DNA of 32,621 nucleotides from Vibrio ordalii ATCC 33509 (GTDB lineage Bacteria > Pseudomonadota > Gammaproteobacteria > Enterobacterales > Vibrionaceae): positions 1 to 32,621 of the forward strand of contig AEZC01000011.1 in assembly GCA_000257205.1 (NCBI GenBank), written 5' to 3'. Positions 1 through 7,986 of this stretch are shown piece by piece. The first letter of the stretch is position 1; each line of letters begins with the position of its first letter. The translations under genes were made by a program, and so were the position numbers. The notes under the pieces are model-generated. The model was not told the DNA's origin, did not search any database, and saw only the letters and a list, made by a program, of their open reading frames with translations.

Positions 1-513
1 ATCATGGGGCGCATACAAATGAATTATGCCAAAGTGGTAGCTTACCATCCCACTTGTGATGTGGCTTTGATCGAGTCAGACAACCAACATGTTGTACTAC
101 CAGAATTAGGGCTAGTTTATCAAGGAGAAAAAATAGAGGCGTTTGGTGTGAGTGGCAGTGGTGATGTGGTGATGGGAAAAGGGACGTACCATTTGGACTT
201 AAACTTCGTCAATAGCCGTTACTTTAGCCAATGCCCAGCCAGTATTACCGACGCCCCAATACGTTCGGGCATGAGTGGCGGTGGTGCATTCAATGCACAA
301 GGCGAATTGGTCGGTATATTAGCGGCTATTGCCAATAAAGCAGATACGAGGCTTGTGAACGGAGAAAAATTAGATATCGAACGCTTAAGCATTTTTGTTT
401 CGATCAATTTCATCCAACCGTGGTTGAAAGCACAAGTGAACACTTACCACCACGGAGAATATCAATGGCCAAATGTAGAAACGAACGAAACAAGGTTAGC
501 GCGGCAGCAGTAA
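1..513 (+). CDS. Trypsin-like serine protease, C-terminal part (5' truncated by window edge)
   Basis: The frame is open to the left window edge, and the ATG at 4 is probably internal. Counting from that ATG, a catalytic-Asp-like motif HPTCDVALIE (Asp19) is followed by the nucleophile motif GMSGGGAFN (Ser91), the typical order of the second half of a chymotrypsin-fold protease. The expected His, which should lie upstream, is outside the window, so the gene is partial. The segment after the Ser (GELVGILAAI) is the usual strand following the active site. It is convergent with the wbpM-like gene and separated from it by a hairpin. It is probably a conserved chromosomal gene outside the polysaccharide operon. 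Substrate and location cannot be told without the N-terminus. Confidence 0.75.
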   Translation: MMGRIQMNYAKVVAYHPTCDVALIESDNQHVVLPELGLVYQGEKIEAFGVSGSGDVVMGKGTYHLDLNFVNSRYFSQCPASITDAPIRSGMSGGGAFNAQGELVGILAAIANKADTRLVNGEKLDIERLSIFVSINFIQPWLKAQVNTYHHGEYQWPNVETNETRLARQQ

Positions 514-531
514 ACTCAATAAGCCGAATGG

Positions 532-566
532 ATAGCCGATAGAGATTATCTGTTCGGCTATATTTT
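532..566 (+). terminator. Rho-independent-like terminator after the protease gene
   Basis: ATAGCCGA (532-539) pairs with TCGGCTAT (554-561), an 8-bp perfect stem, and is followed on the plus strand by ATTTTCT. The 14-nt loop contains a short AGA/TCT pairing. It lies between two convergent stop codons (511-513 and 567-569). On the minus strand the stem is followed by CC rather than T residues, so it most plausibly ends the plus-strand transcript, although the hairpin could also shield the 3' end of the long minus-strand operon. Confidence 0.6.
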
Positions 567-2513
567 CTAGACTTTATCGCTTATTCTGTTTTCAGCCTTC
601 TCTTCCGATTTCGCTAATTTCTTCCACACCAAATCACAAATACCATCACTAGGGGTAAAGCCTGTCGGCGCATCAAGCAATAGCTCACGGATACGCTCAT
701 GATCAAAGTTATGGCAAGCAATATCGAGCTCTTCCAAAAGATGCATGTATTGAGGTAACGGTAAGTTTACTTCTGTCGCGGTCATGATTCGTTCATGCGC
801 CGTATTCTCAACATTGTCACCAATCAAAAGCTCTTCATACAGCTTCTCACCAGGACGAAGCCCAGTATAACTTATCTCAATGTCGCCATATGGATTGGAT
901 TCATCCTTCACTTCCAACCCAGAAAGCTGAATAAGATTTTTGGCAAGATCAGAAATACGCACAGATTCTCCCATATCGAGAACAAAAACATCACCACCTT
1001 TGCCCATCGCTCCTGCTTGGATCACTAACTGCGCAGCTTCTGGAATGGTCATAAAATAACGCGTTATTTCAGGATCAGTAACCGTTAAAGGGCCGCCTGT
1101 TGCTATCTGTTTTTTAAACAGTGGTACCACGGAACCAGAAGAACCCAACACATTACCAAAACGCACCATACAAAAACGGGTGCCTTTAGGCTTCTCATTT
1201 TCTTGCTCTGCCAAGGCTTGTAAACCTAATTCAGCCATGCGCTTAGTCGCACCCATTACATTAGTCGGCCTAACTGCTTTGTCTGTAGAGATAAGCACAA
1301 AAGACTCAACTTGAGCTTCTACTGCAGCTTTTGCGGTGTAGTAAGTACCAAACACATTGTTTCTTACCCCTTCCACTACGTTGAACTCTACCAAAGGAAC
1401 ATGCTTATAGGCGGCGGCATGGTAAATGGTTTGAATGCTAAAGCTTTTCATCACCATTGATAAACGATTAATACGCTGAACAGAACCAAGCAGAGGTACG
1501 ATTTCAATATTTAGTTTTTTGCGGACACTAAGTTGACTAAGCTCTCGATCAATTTGGTATAGCGCAAATTCAGAAAGCTCAAAAAGAATCAACTTTTTCG
1601 GCTGGCTGAGAATAATTTGTCGACACAATTCTGAGCCAATCGAGCCCCCAGCCCCGGTGACCATAACGACTTTATCTTTAATGTTTGCTTCCATTAACGA
1701 GCGCTGTGGTGTAACCGGATCTCGCCCAAGTAAGTCCTCAACCGCAACGTCTTTTAGCTCATCAATACTCGCCTTACCTTCAACAATATCTTTCATATCT
1801 GGTACGGTAAGTACTTCCGCTGAAAGGTGAACCAAGGACTCCAATATTTTCTTTCTTCGAGCACGTGAAGCACTTGGCACTGCAAGTAGTATCTGCTTTA
1901 CATTATGTTTAGCAACTAGCCTATCTGCATGACCAACATTATGTACACACAACCCCATAATCACGGTGTTTTCAAGGGTTTTATCTTCATCAATAAACCC
2001 GACTACTTTATGAGTTTCCGAATTTCTGATCGCTAGTGCAAGCTGCCTTCCCGCTGAGCCCGCCCCATAAATCAGCACGGCTGTATTTCCTTTACCATTA
2101 AGTTGCGCAACGAGCACACGAACGATAAGTCGCGAGCCTCCACAAAAAAGGCAAAGAAAGGTTCCGTAAATAATGGGTAAAGAACGCGGAATAGGCGCAC
2201 TAAAATAAAATGCAAGAACGGCAACAGAAGCCGCTGAAATCACCGTGCCAATACTGACCACCGCTAGCGCATGAAAAGTAAGGTAACGCAATACCGCACG
2301 GTAAAGCCCAAGCCGTGTGAAAGAAAGGATGGTGATGATAGCAACACAACCCAGAAGGTAAGGAACCGTTGGTGATTTGATCAAAACAATATCACCAATT
2401 CTTACCCAATAAGCAGCATAAAAAGAGAAGACGATAAAGAAAAGGTCAATAATGACGCTGATAATGCGCTTATTAACCCGCGATAAGTTCCAGATAAAGT
2501 TCAGCCTAGCCAT
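567..2513 (-). CDS. wbpM: WbpM-type membrane-bound UDP-GlcNAc 4,6-dehydratase
   Basis: This 648-residue protein matches the long (membrane-anchored) class of nucleotide-sugar 4,6-dehydratases. It has about four hydrophobic segments in residues 1-130, a first nucleotide-binding domain with GAGSAGRQ (150-157), and a second catalytic SDR domain with TGAGGSIGSE (286-295). The catalytic region has Ser409 and Met420-x3-Lys424: the usual Tyr of YxxxK is Met, the SMK arrangement known for WbpM relatives. The family converts UDP-GlcNAc to UDP-4-keto-6-deoxy sugar at the inner membrane, the first step to QuiNAc, FucNAc or bacillosamine. It is the last gene of the minus-strand cluster, as in Pseudomonas aeruginosa O-antigen loci. 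The ATG at 2513 has AGAG a short distance upstream. The partner 4-reductase gene appears destroyed (see the remnant at 3144-3223). Confidence 0.93.
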   Translation of the reverse strand: MARLNFIWNLSRVNKRIISVIIDLFFIVFSFYAAYWVRIGDIVLIKSPTVPYLLGCVAIITILSFTRLGLYRAVLRYLTFHALAVVSIGTVISAASVAVLAFYFSAPIPRSLPIIYGTFLCLFCGGSRLIVRVLVAQLNGKGNTAVLIYGAGSAGRQLALAIRNSETHKVVGFIDEDKTLENTVIMGLCVHNVGHADRLVAKHNVKQILLAVPSASRARRKKILESLVHLSAEVLTVPDMKDIVEGKASIDELKDVAVEDLLGRDPVTPQRSLMEANIKDKVVMVTGAGGSIGSELCRQIILSQPKKLILFELSEFALYQIDRELSQLSVRKKLNIEIVPLLGSVQRINRLSMVMKSFSIQTIYHAAAYKHVPLVEFNVVEGVRNNVFGTYYTAKAAVEAQVESFVLISTDKAVRPTNVMGATKRMAELGLQALAEQENEKPKGTRFCMVRFGNVLGSSGSVVPLFKKQIATGGPLTVTDPEITRYFMTIPEAAQLVIQAGAMGKGGDVFVLDMGESVRISDLAKNLIQLSGLEVKDESNPYGDIEISYTGLRPGEKLYEELLIGDNVENTAHERIMTATEVNLPLPQYMHLLEELDIACHNFDHERIRELLLDAPTGFTPSDGICDLVWKKLAKSEEKAENRISDKV

Positions 2514-2533
2514 ATTATTTCTCTATATAAACC

Positions 2534-2556
2534 AACGTCGGCATTATAGTGACGTT
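2534..2556 (-). promoter_or_regulatory. Possible internal promoter/operator before wbpM
   Basis: In the 81-bp gap ahead of wbpM, the minus strand carries a perfect TATAAT (plus-strand 2543-2548), framed symmetrically by AACGTC (2551-2556 read on minus) and GACGTT (2534-2539). This is a 6-bp inverted repeat with an 11-nt spacer that contains the -10-like hexamer. No good -35 is visible at 16-18 nt. It could be a weak promoter with an overlapping operator, or a chance palindrome. wbpM being separately expressed would fit its role as a supplier for several glycans. Confidence 0.3.
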
Positions 2557-2594
2557 AGTTTTAAAAGTCTGTTGTAGATAAATTGAAAACTGTC

Positions 2595-3143
2595 CTACTT
2601 TACAGCATCACCACTACCACTACCCATTGCAGTCATGATGATGTATTTGAAGTAATCTTTAATGGTAAGCGAATCAATCATTTGTTTGTCTATTTTTGCC
2701 AATAACCGTGGTGTAGACATATCGATATTCTGCACTTGCGCAAGGCCAGTGATACCTGGTAGCGCATCATATACACCTAATGCATCACGTTCTTTAATCA
2801 ATTCCTCTTGATTAAACAAGTTAGGACGTGGGCCCACTAAGCTCATTTCACCTTTTAGAACATTGATCAACTGTGGCAGCTCATCGATTTTCGTTTTACG
2901 AAGAAAAGCACCAAGTTTAGTGATAGATGCATTGTTTGCTAAGTGGCTTGCTACAGACTTGGTTTCTACCGACATAGTACGAAACTTAATAAGATTGAAC
3001 GGTTTTTTATTGCGGCCAACACGCTCTTGAATAAACACTGGAGAGCCAGTGTCAAATAAACCGATGATGGTGACAATCAATAGGAGCGGCCACAAAAATA
3101 GCAAGCCAAAGAAAGCCGCTAGGAAATCTAAAAAACGAATCAT
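2595..3143 (-). CDS. PglC-type monotopic phosphoglycosyl transferase (initiating sugar transferase)
   Basis: This 182-residue bacterial sugar transferase is of the small PglC type. It has one hydrophobic reentrant segment at residues 5-30, then ERVGR (40-44), FRTM (54-57), the catalytic Asp87-Glu88 dyad in KIDELPQLINVLKGEMSLVGPRP, and PGITGLAQV. The family transfers a sugar-1-phosphate from a UDP-sugar to undecaprenyl phosphate on the inner leaflet, starting the repeat unit. Its place next to wbpM and a former SDR reductase suggests a 6-deoxy amino sugar (QuiNAc, D-FucNAc or related) as donor, but specificity cannot be read directly. The ATG at 3143 overlaps the end of the epimerase remnant, consistent with a former ATGA stop/start overlap. 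Confidence 0.92.
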   Translation of the reverse strand: MIRFLDFLAAFFGLLFLWPLLLIVTIIGLFDTGSPVFIQERVGRNKKPFNLIKFRTMSVETKSVASHLANNASITKLGAFLRKTKIDELPQLINVLKGEMSLVGPRPNLFNQEELIKERDALGVYDALPGITGLAQVQNIDMSTPRLLAKIDKQMIDSLTIKDYFKYIIMTAMGSGSGDAVK

Positions 3144-3223
3144 ATTTTACCACTGTTTTTTTTGACTGAAGAAAGGCTTCTGCCGTTTTTTTAAAGCCTT
3201 CCTCTAACGTTTGGGGAGGTGTC
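3144..3223 (-). pseudogene. C-terminal remnant of an SDR-family UDP-sugar epimerase/4-reductase (WbpV/WbpK-like)
   Basis: Reading on the minus strand from the IS end, the frame encodes WTPPQTLEEGFKKTAEAF and a few more residues. This is the typical C-terminal tail of NAD-dependent epimerase/dehydratases (W-PP-x-S/T-xEEG). The rest of the enzyme is absent: on the other side of the IS only 11 nt lie before the stop of the upstream glycosyltransferase. The tail contains A8 (plus-strand 3156-3163). With nine A residues the frame would end SKKNSGKI with a TGA overlapping the ATG of the next gene, the spacing seen elsewhere in this operon. By position (GT, SDR, phosphoglycosyl transferase, wbpM) it corresponds to WbpK/WbpV, which reduce the WbpM product. 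It cannot be functional. Confidence 0.75.
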
Positions 3224-4568
3224 CACGGAAAAATCATGAACACCCTCATTAATAAAGGCTCGAAAACACCTTTAAAAGGTACTCAGGATCCATCGCACAC
3301 ATTGCTCTTTTGTGTTTAATACTTGCTTTTAAAGTCGTTTCACTCTTCAGCATGTTTAAGCACATTTGTCTGATCCTTGCGAAGTTCTCTGCACTTTCTT
3401 CAGCCCTTTTTCGGCAAGCATCTTCGCCAAATTCAGTATCGAGTGTCCAATGCATCGACTCAACTAACCAGTGTGAACGCGTTGCATTTAACAATTCCTT
3501 AGCATTTAAATCCTTCGAGCTAATATAGCATCTCACCGTCACTTCGGACTCTTTCGCTACGGCTTCTTCTTGTCTCACAGAAACGACGATACCCATTGTT
3601 TTTAGCTCTGGCCAATCAAATTCTAAGTCACCTAAAACTCTCAAATCTGTGTTGGTTAAGGCCAACCTAGTCTCTTGTCTGCCTCGCGATTTTTCTTGCG
3701 TGCTATAAGAATCACCGTCGTGTTTTTGCAGCATACTCATATCAAAATAGTTATCGAACGCTTGCTCCAAACGGCCTTGATTTCCTTTCACCGCTAGTAG
3801 GTAATCCGCTTCTTTATCGAGAATTTTTTGCGCTATTTTCTTTTGGCATCCCATCGCATCAATACTGACCAAGCAACCAGATATATCAAGCAGTTCCAGA
3901 AACTCTGGGATGGCCGTAATCTCGTTGCTTTTTTCGTAGACTTTATGCTGTCCAAGACTCACGCCATTTTCGGTCGCAAAAGCATTAACCATATGGATGG
4001 CGCCAAGCCCTCGAGAGTTATCATAAGAGCCCCTAACGGTTTTTCCATCAATAGCAATGACTTCACCTTTCGTTAGCTCACAGCAATCTTTCATCCATTC
4101 GATAAAGCATTTTTGTAGGCGAGTCGCATTAATCATGCCCATCGCCCTGGCTATCGTCGAGGTAGAGGGAACGCCATGGCTAAAATCACCAAATCGCTTC
4201 AAGAAATCCAACCGAGCTTCGCCGTATAGGCTAATCGCTTTCCAGTCATCTTGACCAGAAAGCACAGCACAAATTGTTAACAAAATGATATCAGTTAACT
4301 TGTGTTCGACTTTACCTTTTTGGCGGTAATCTGGAATGACATCGAAATGCATAAATGGGTGCTGGTTACTCATTGTTGGACCTCCAATTTGTGTATGGAG
4401 GTATTAGAAAACACTGAAAATGATCATCGGTTAATTGTTTGTTGTGTGATAACGCTATCCAACAGAGCAACCAATCTATGGAATTCACCCTTTAAACATA
4501 GGCATGTTGATGATTTTTCTCTGAAAGTATGTACATCTAAAGTCAAGGATGTTCATGCGGTTACCTTG
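3224..4568 (-). mobile_element. ISAs1-family insertion sequence, IS1358-like, copy 1
   Basis: The element is delimited by imperfect terminal inverted repeats of about 19 bp: CACGGAAAAATCATGAACA at the left, and CAAGGTAACCGCATGAACA on the minus strand at the right (plus-strand 4550-4568). It carries one transposase gene and about 195 bp of non-coding DNA between that gene's start and the right end. No 8-10 bp target duplication is visible (left flank GGGAGGTGTC, right flank TCAGAAGGCA), which fits an adjacent deletion or recombination. IS1358-type elements are known from Vibrio O-antigen loci. The exact ends are my reading, good to a few bases. Confidence 0.8.
3249..4373 (-). CDS. ISAs1-family DDE transposase (copy 1)
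   Basis: This full-length transposase has 374 residues with no internal stop. The N-terminal domain HPFMHFDVIPDYRQ...HKLTDIILLTICAVLSG is the usual ISAs1/H-repeat opening. The DDE residues can be placed at Asp109 (VIAIDGKT), Asp172 (SIDAMGCQKK) and a Glu in the stretch HWLVESMHW-LD-FGEDACRKR (residues 301-323). GGAGG sits just ahead of the ATG at 4373. It is about two-thirds identical by eye to the second copy at 26530-27663, so the two are related but separate insertions, or old duplicates. It appears intact and may still be mobile. Confidence 0.95.
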   Translation of the reverse strand: MSNQHPFMHFDVIPDYRQKGKVEHKLTDIILLTICAVLSGQDDWKAISLYGEARLDFLKRFGDFSHGVPSTSTIARAMGMINATRLQKCFIEWMKDCCELTKGEVIAIDGKTVRGSYDNSRGLGAIHMVNAFATENGVSLGQHKVYEKSNEITAIPEFLELLDISGCLVSIDAMGCQKKIAQKILDKEADYLLAVKGNQGRLEQAFDNYFDMSMLQKHDGDSYSTQEKSRGRQETRLALTNTDLRVLGDLEFDWPELKTMGIVVSVRQEEAVAKESEVTVRCYISSKDLNAKELLNATRSHWLVESMHWTLDTEFGEDACRKRAEESAENFARIRQMCLNMLKSETTLKASIKHKRAMCAMDPEYLLKVFSSLY

Positions 4569-4579
4569 TCAGAAGGCAC

Positions 4580-5806
4580 TTAGTTAAACAACACTTTTAT
4601 CAATTGATTAGCCAGTTGCCCATACTCATACTGCTTAAGTGCAGCTTTACGGCCATTTTCCCCCATAGCCAGCCTTTCCTCTGCTGGCATCTGATAAAGG
4701 CTTAAGACAGCATCAGCCAGTTGCTCTGGAGCTTGGGCCGGGACTTGTAGCCCCGCCTTAGAGTCTTCGATTGGCTTATACTCACCAGACTCAATACCGT
4801 AAACAATCGGCTTACCTGAATAAAGGTAATCAAATAGTTTGTTAGGTGAGACACCAAATCGGAATAATGGGTCTTTTGTAAGCCCGATGTAACAAGCATC
4901 AAACTCGCTCAAAATAGACTGAATTTCAACTTTTGGAATGGGGTCAATAAAGAATATATTACGCAATTGTTTCTCTGCAACCAAAGACTGGAGAGCGGCT
5001 TTCTCTTTTCCCGCACCCACTAACACGAAGGCAATCTCAGTATATTCCTGCAACCGCTCAGCAGCTTCAATTAGCGTTTGCAACGCGTTAGCCACGCCCA
5101 GCGTACCTGTATAGCCAATGATAAATTTATTTTTTGGAAGCTGAGCGGCAGCAGTATGATTGAGTGGGATTTTTTGATTCACTTCATCTAAAGAGAACCC
5201 ATTAGGCACCCAACTGAATTTATCACGCGCCATACCACGGCCAGCCATATGTTCAACAGAGTTTTTAAGATTAGATACAACCGCATCAGAGTCACGATAG
5301 GCTTTATCTTCCACCCACTGCATCAAACGAATAAAAGGATGCTTAGGTGAATAACCACCAATTTCAGTCAAGGTCAACGGCCAGATATCACGTACCTCAA
5401 AAACCAAACGGGCTTTGAATTTTTTAGCCAGTCGTTGAGCGCCTAAAAAAGCAATAAGTGAGGGAGAAGAAGATAAAACAGCATCCGGCTTATCAGCAAT
5501 TTTTCGTGCCAATTTTTGAATCTGCCAAGGGAATAAAAACCAATTCAAAGCACGTTGCTTGCTGTGTGCTTCTGTATAATCAGGCATATTAACCCACACA
5601 AAATAGAAACCTTCTTCCAGCGTTTCTATTTTAAATGGCTGATTTAAAACTGGCTTTTCACGTAACAGATGGTGTGAAGCAGAAGCAATCAAATATACCT
5701 TATACCCCAGCTTTACTAGTTCACGCCCTAAGTAGTAATGGCGCCCTCCAATCCCCGTTGCCGGGGTAGACGCGTACTGTTGTACAATCCAAACTGTTTT
5801 ACTCAT
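4580..5806 (-). CDS. GT4 family glycosyltransferase, WbuB-like
   Basis: This 408-residue GT-B glycosyltransferase has an N-terminal acceptor domain opening with VWIVQQYASTPATGIGGRH, as in WbuB/WcaI-type enzymes, and a C-terminal domain with IGYTGTLGVANAL and the donor-binding region FGVSPNKLFDYLYSGKPIV. WbuB of E. coli O26 is associated with L-FucNAc transfer, but donor specificity here is not readable. It is one of three GT4 enzymes in the operon and occupies the WbpJ position relative to P. aeruginosa O5. The ATG at 5806 overlaps the wbpI-like stop (ATGA). Its stop is 11 nt from the IS; the nucleotides after the stop (TAAGTGCC) may include the start of the lost SDR gene. Confidence 0.9.
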   Translation of the reverse strand: MSKTVWIVQQYASTPATGIGGRHYYLGRELVKLGYKVYLIASASHHLLREKPVLNQPFKIETLEEGFYFVWVNMPDYTEAHSKQRALNWFLFPWQIQKLARKIADKPDAVLSSSPSLIAFLGAQRLAKKFKARLVFEVRDIWPLTLTEIGGYSPKHPFIRLMQWVEDKAYRDSDAVVSNLKNSVEHMAGRGMARDKFSWVPNGFSLDEVNQKIPLNHTAAAQLPKNKFIIGYTGTLGVANALQTLIEAAERLQEYTEIAFVLVGAGKEKAALQSLVAEKQLRNIFFIDPIPKVEIQSILSEFDACYIGLTKDPLFRFGVSPNKLFDYLYSGKPIVYGIESGEYKPIEDSKAGLQVPAQAPEQLADAVLSLYQMPAEERLAMGENGRKAALKQYEYGQLANQLIKVLFN

Positions 5807-6873
5807 ATACTAGCCTTCAGGATAACATCCACAATCTGCTGTGCAGCTTTCCCGCCACCATACAGATTGTGTGTATCTTGGATTTTACGTCCAAGATTAC
5901 GAGTAGCGGCTTCAATAATCTTTGTAATGTCAGCACCAACTAACTCATTAGCTCCCGCTTTTATCAGCTCTACCCATTCGGTTTGGTCACGCATCGTGAC
6001 ACAGGCCTTACCAAAGAAAAACGCTTCTTTCTGCACACCGCCGCTATCTGTCAGTACCAACTGGCAGTGATCTAGTAGCCAGACCATCTCAAAATAACCG
6101 ACGGGATCAGTCAAATGAACGTTCAACTCAAGACCTTGTTCGGCGATCAGTTTGCGCGTCCGTGGGTGCAAAGGGAGTACAACAGGAGCCAAAGTCTGAT
6201 GAAGTTGATTCAGTGCATTCACAATATTCGCCAAGCGCTCGGGGCTATCTGTGTTTTCAGCACGATGTAATGTAGCCAAAATAAACTCATCTGGCAGCTC
6301 ACCTGCTGGTGCAACCGCTTTTTGGGCAAATAAGAGCGCCGCATCCTGCATTACGTCGCCAACTTGCAATACCCGTACCTGCTTGTTTGCAAAGCCTTCG
6401 TTATTCAGATTTTGCACTGCCGTATCCGTTGGGCAAAAGAGTAAATCACTCACTTGATCGGTGAGGATACGATTAATCTCTTCCGGCATTTGCATATTAA
6501 AGCTGCGCAAGCCTGCTTCAATGTGAGCAACAGGTATATGCAGTTTTGCTGCCGCAAGCGCGCCAGCAAGTGTTGAGTTGGTATCTCCATACACCAAGAC
6601 ACGATCTGGCTTATGGGTTAGCAAGGCCTGTTCAATTTCTTTCAGCATACGCCCGGTCATGTCACCGTGGCTACCACCGTGAATATCTAACTGAATATGC
6701 GGCCGTGGAATATTCAGTTGGTTGAAAAAAATATCCGACATATTGGCATCAAAATGCTGGCCCGTATGCAGCATAATCTCTTCAATACCGTCGACTTGCT
6801 GAATAGCGCGCGATACAACGCTAGCTTTAATAAACTGTGGACGTGCGCCTATGATGGTAAAAATTCTTTGCAT
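5803..6873 (-). CDS. wbpI: Non-hydrolysing UDP-N-acetylglucosamine 2-epimerase family, WbpI-like
   Basis: The 356-residue product (ATG at 6873; a GTG at 6882 directly after the preceding TAA is also possible) begins MQRIFTIIGARPQFIKA, the family signature. It contains GQHFDANMSDIFF, VLVYGDTNSTLAGALAA, HIEAGLRSFNMQMPEEINR and LTDSGGVQKEAFFFGK, as in WecB and WbpI. The family inverts C2 of UDP-GlcNAc derivatives. Because the operon also contains wbpB, wbpE and wbpD relatives, the likely substrate is UDP-GlcNAc3NAcA, giving UDP-ManNAc3NAcA, rather than UDP-GlcNAc. The motif wording is closer to WbpI than to housekeeping WecB as I remember them; this is an inference. It overlaps the downstream GT by 4 nt. 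Confidence 0.88.
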   Translation of the reverse strand: MQRIFTIIGARPQFIKASVVSRAIQQVDGIEEIMLHTGQHFDANMSDIFFNQLNIPRPHIQLDIHGGSHGDMTGRMLKEIEQALLTHKPDRVLVYGDTNSTLAGALAAAKLHIPVAHIEAGLRSFNMQMPEEINRILTDQVSDLLFCPTDTAVQNLNNEGFANKQVRVLQVGDVMQDAALLFAQKAVAPAGELPDEFILATLHRAENTDSPERLANIVNALNQLHQTLAPVVLPLHPRTRKLIAEQGLELNVHLTDPVGYFEMVWLLDHCQLVLTDSGGVQKEAFFFGKACVTMRDQTEWVELIKAGANELVGADITKIIEAATRNLGRKIQDTHNLYGGGKAAQQIVDVILKASI

Positions 6874-6882
6874 CTTTGTCAC

Positions 6883-7986
6883 TTATATGGATTTATAGAA
6901 ATTAAGTAGTTTTTGCTCTTCGATACCCCAGTTGTACTTTTCCTGCACCGCTTTCTGGCCATTACGTCCCATTTGTTCAGCCTCAACAGGATGAGTAACC
7001 AGGTAGTCAATCGCTTCTGCTATCGTTTGAGGAGCCAGTGGATCAACACACAGCCCACACTGGTTGCCTTCAATAATTTCTTTCCAGAGAGGAAAGTTCG
7101 AAGCAATAACCGGTAAGCCCGTTGCCATATACTCGAACATTTTGACAGGCAAAGAGTCGAGATAGTTAATCACCGGATGCAAAGTAACCAGACCGGCAAC
7201 GGAGTCATTCAACACTCGTTTAACCCCTGTACGATCCAACCAACCAAGGTGATCAGTTTTCACCCACCCTTCTTCAGCTTTCACTGCCTGTTCAAAGCTG
7301 GCTTCCGTGAAGCTCCCCCCCATCGCAAAGCGGACATCAGATTCAACCAATGTCATGGCTTGAACCATTTCGTGAATACCACGAATTCGCCCCAAGCCGC
7401 CCACATACCCTACCTGTGCTTTTTTCTGTGACCAATCTATCTCATCAGTTGAGAGCTCACCTAATAGTGGATAGTTGTTGATATCCACAGAACGCATACC
7501 CATCGCAATAAACTTATCACGAATATAAGGGGTCGCAGCAATAACTGCATCCAACTGACGGGAGGCCCAGCGCTCATACACTGCAAAAGCTTTTGACAGC
7601 AACCACTTGGCAGGCTTATTTAGATAAGGTTTACCCAACAACTGCTTGGGTACATCTTCATGGGCGTCAAAAAACACCACCTTGCCGTGCTTTTTGAGTT
7701 TCAAACCAATGGGGATTAATTCAGGATCATGCAGATGGTAGATATCTGCATCCAAGTCCAAAGCTTTAGTCAACACACGACCAGGTGCATTACGAATGCG
7801 ATCCAAACGCCCTTTAGATGCGCCTACATCGTAGATAGACACATTGTTTTTAGTTTCATCACCCTTACCGTCTGCTACGACCAGTGATACCGAGTACCCA
7901 TTTTTAGCAAGGGTTGTACATTCCTTTAGGAAAATACGGGTGTCATAGCGAGTGTGTACTGAAGACAAGTGAGCAATTTTATTCAT
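6883..7986 (-). CDS. GT4 family glycosyltransferase, WbpH position
   Basis: The 367-residue product is a GT-B fold retaining glycosyltransferase. It opens [21 protein letters not shown], has [15 protein letters not shown] in the N-domain, the linker [16 protein letters not shown], and the C-terminal donor loop [19 protein letters not shown] with the EX7E-like region. No signal peptide or membrane span is apparent, so it is probably a peripheral inner-membrane cytoplasmic enzyme. It starts at ATG 7986, overlapping the C5-epimerase-like stop (ATGA), and its TAA is followed immediately by the wbpI-like gene. The position between wbpG and wbpI equals that of wbpH in P. aeruginosa O5. Donor unknown, perhaps the modified uronic acid. 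Confidence 0.9.
   Translation of the reverse strand: MNKIAHLSSVHTRYDTRIFLKECTTLAKNGYSVSLVVADGKGDETKNNVSIYDVGASKGRLDRIRNAPGRVLTKALDLDADIYHLHDPELIPIGLKLKKHGKVVFFDAHEDVPKQLLGKPYLNKPAKWLLSKAFAVYERWASRQLDAVIAATPYIRDKFIAMGMRSVDINNYPLLGELSTDEIDWSQKKAQVGYVGGLGRIRGIHEMVQAMTLVESDVRFAMGGSFTEASFEQAVKAEEGWVKTDHLGWLDRTGVKRVLNDSVAGLVTLHPVINYLDSLPVKMFEYMATGLPVIASNFPLWKEIIEGNQCGLCVDPLAPQTIAEAIDYLVTHPVEAEQMGRNGQKAVQEKYNWGIEEQKLLNFYKSI

Noticed and set aside
3156..3163. Programmed frameshifting at A8 before the phosphoglycosyl transferase
   Set aside because: The upstream gene is only a remnant, so a shift would make no useful product; the tract is noted only as evidence for the former reading frame.
4374..4568. 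Possible small gene in the leader of IS copy 1
   Set aside because: Open frames exist here, but the segment lies inside the IS ends, is not conserved in the equivalent leader of copy 2 except near the transposase start, and shows no protein-family features.
3213..4578. Target-site duplication around IS copy 1
   Set aside because: GGGAGGTGTC on the left and TCAGAAGGCA on the right do not match in any register, so no duplication is claimed; a flanking deletion explains it better.
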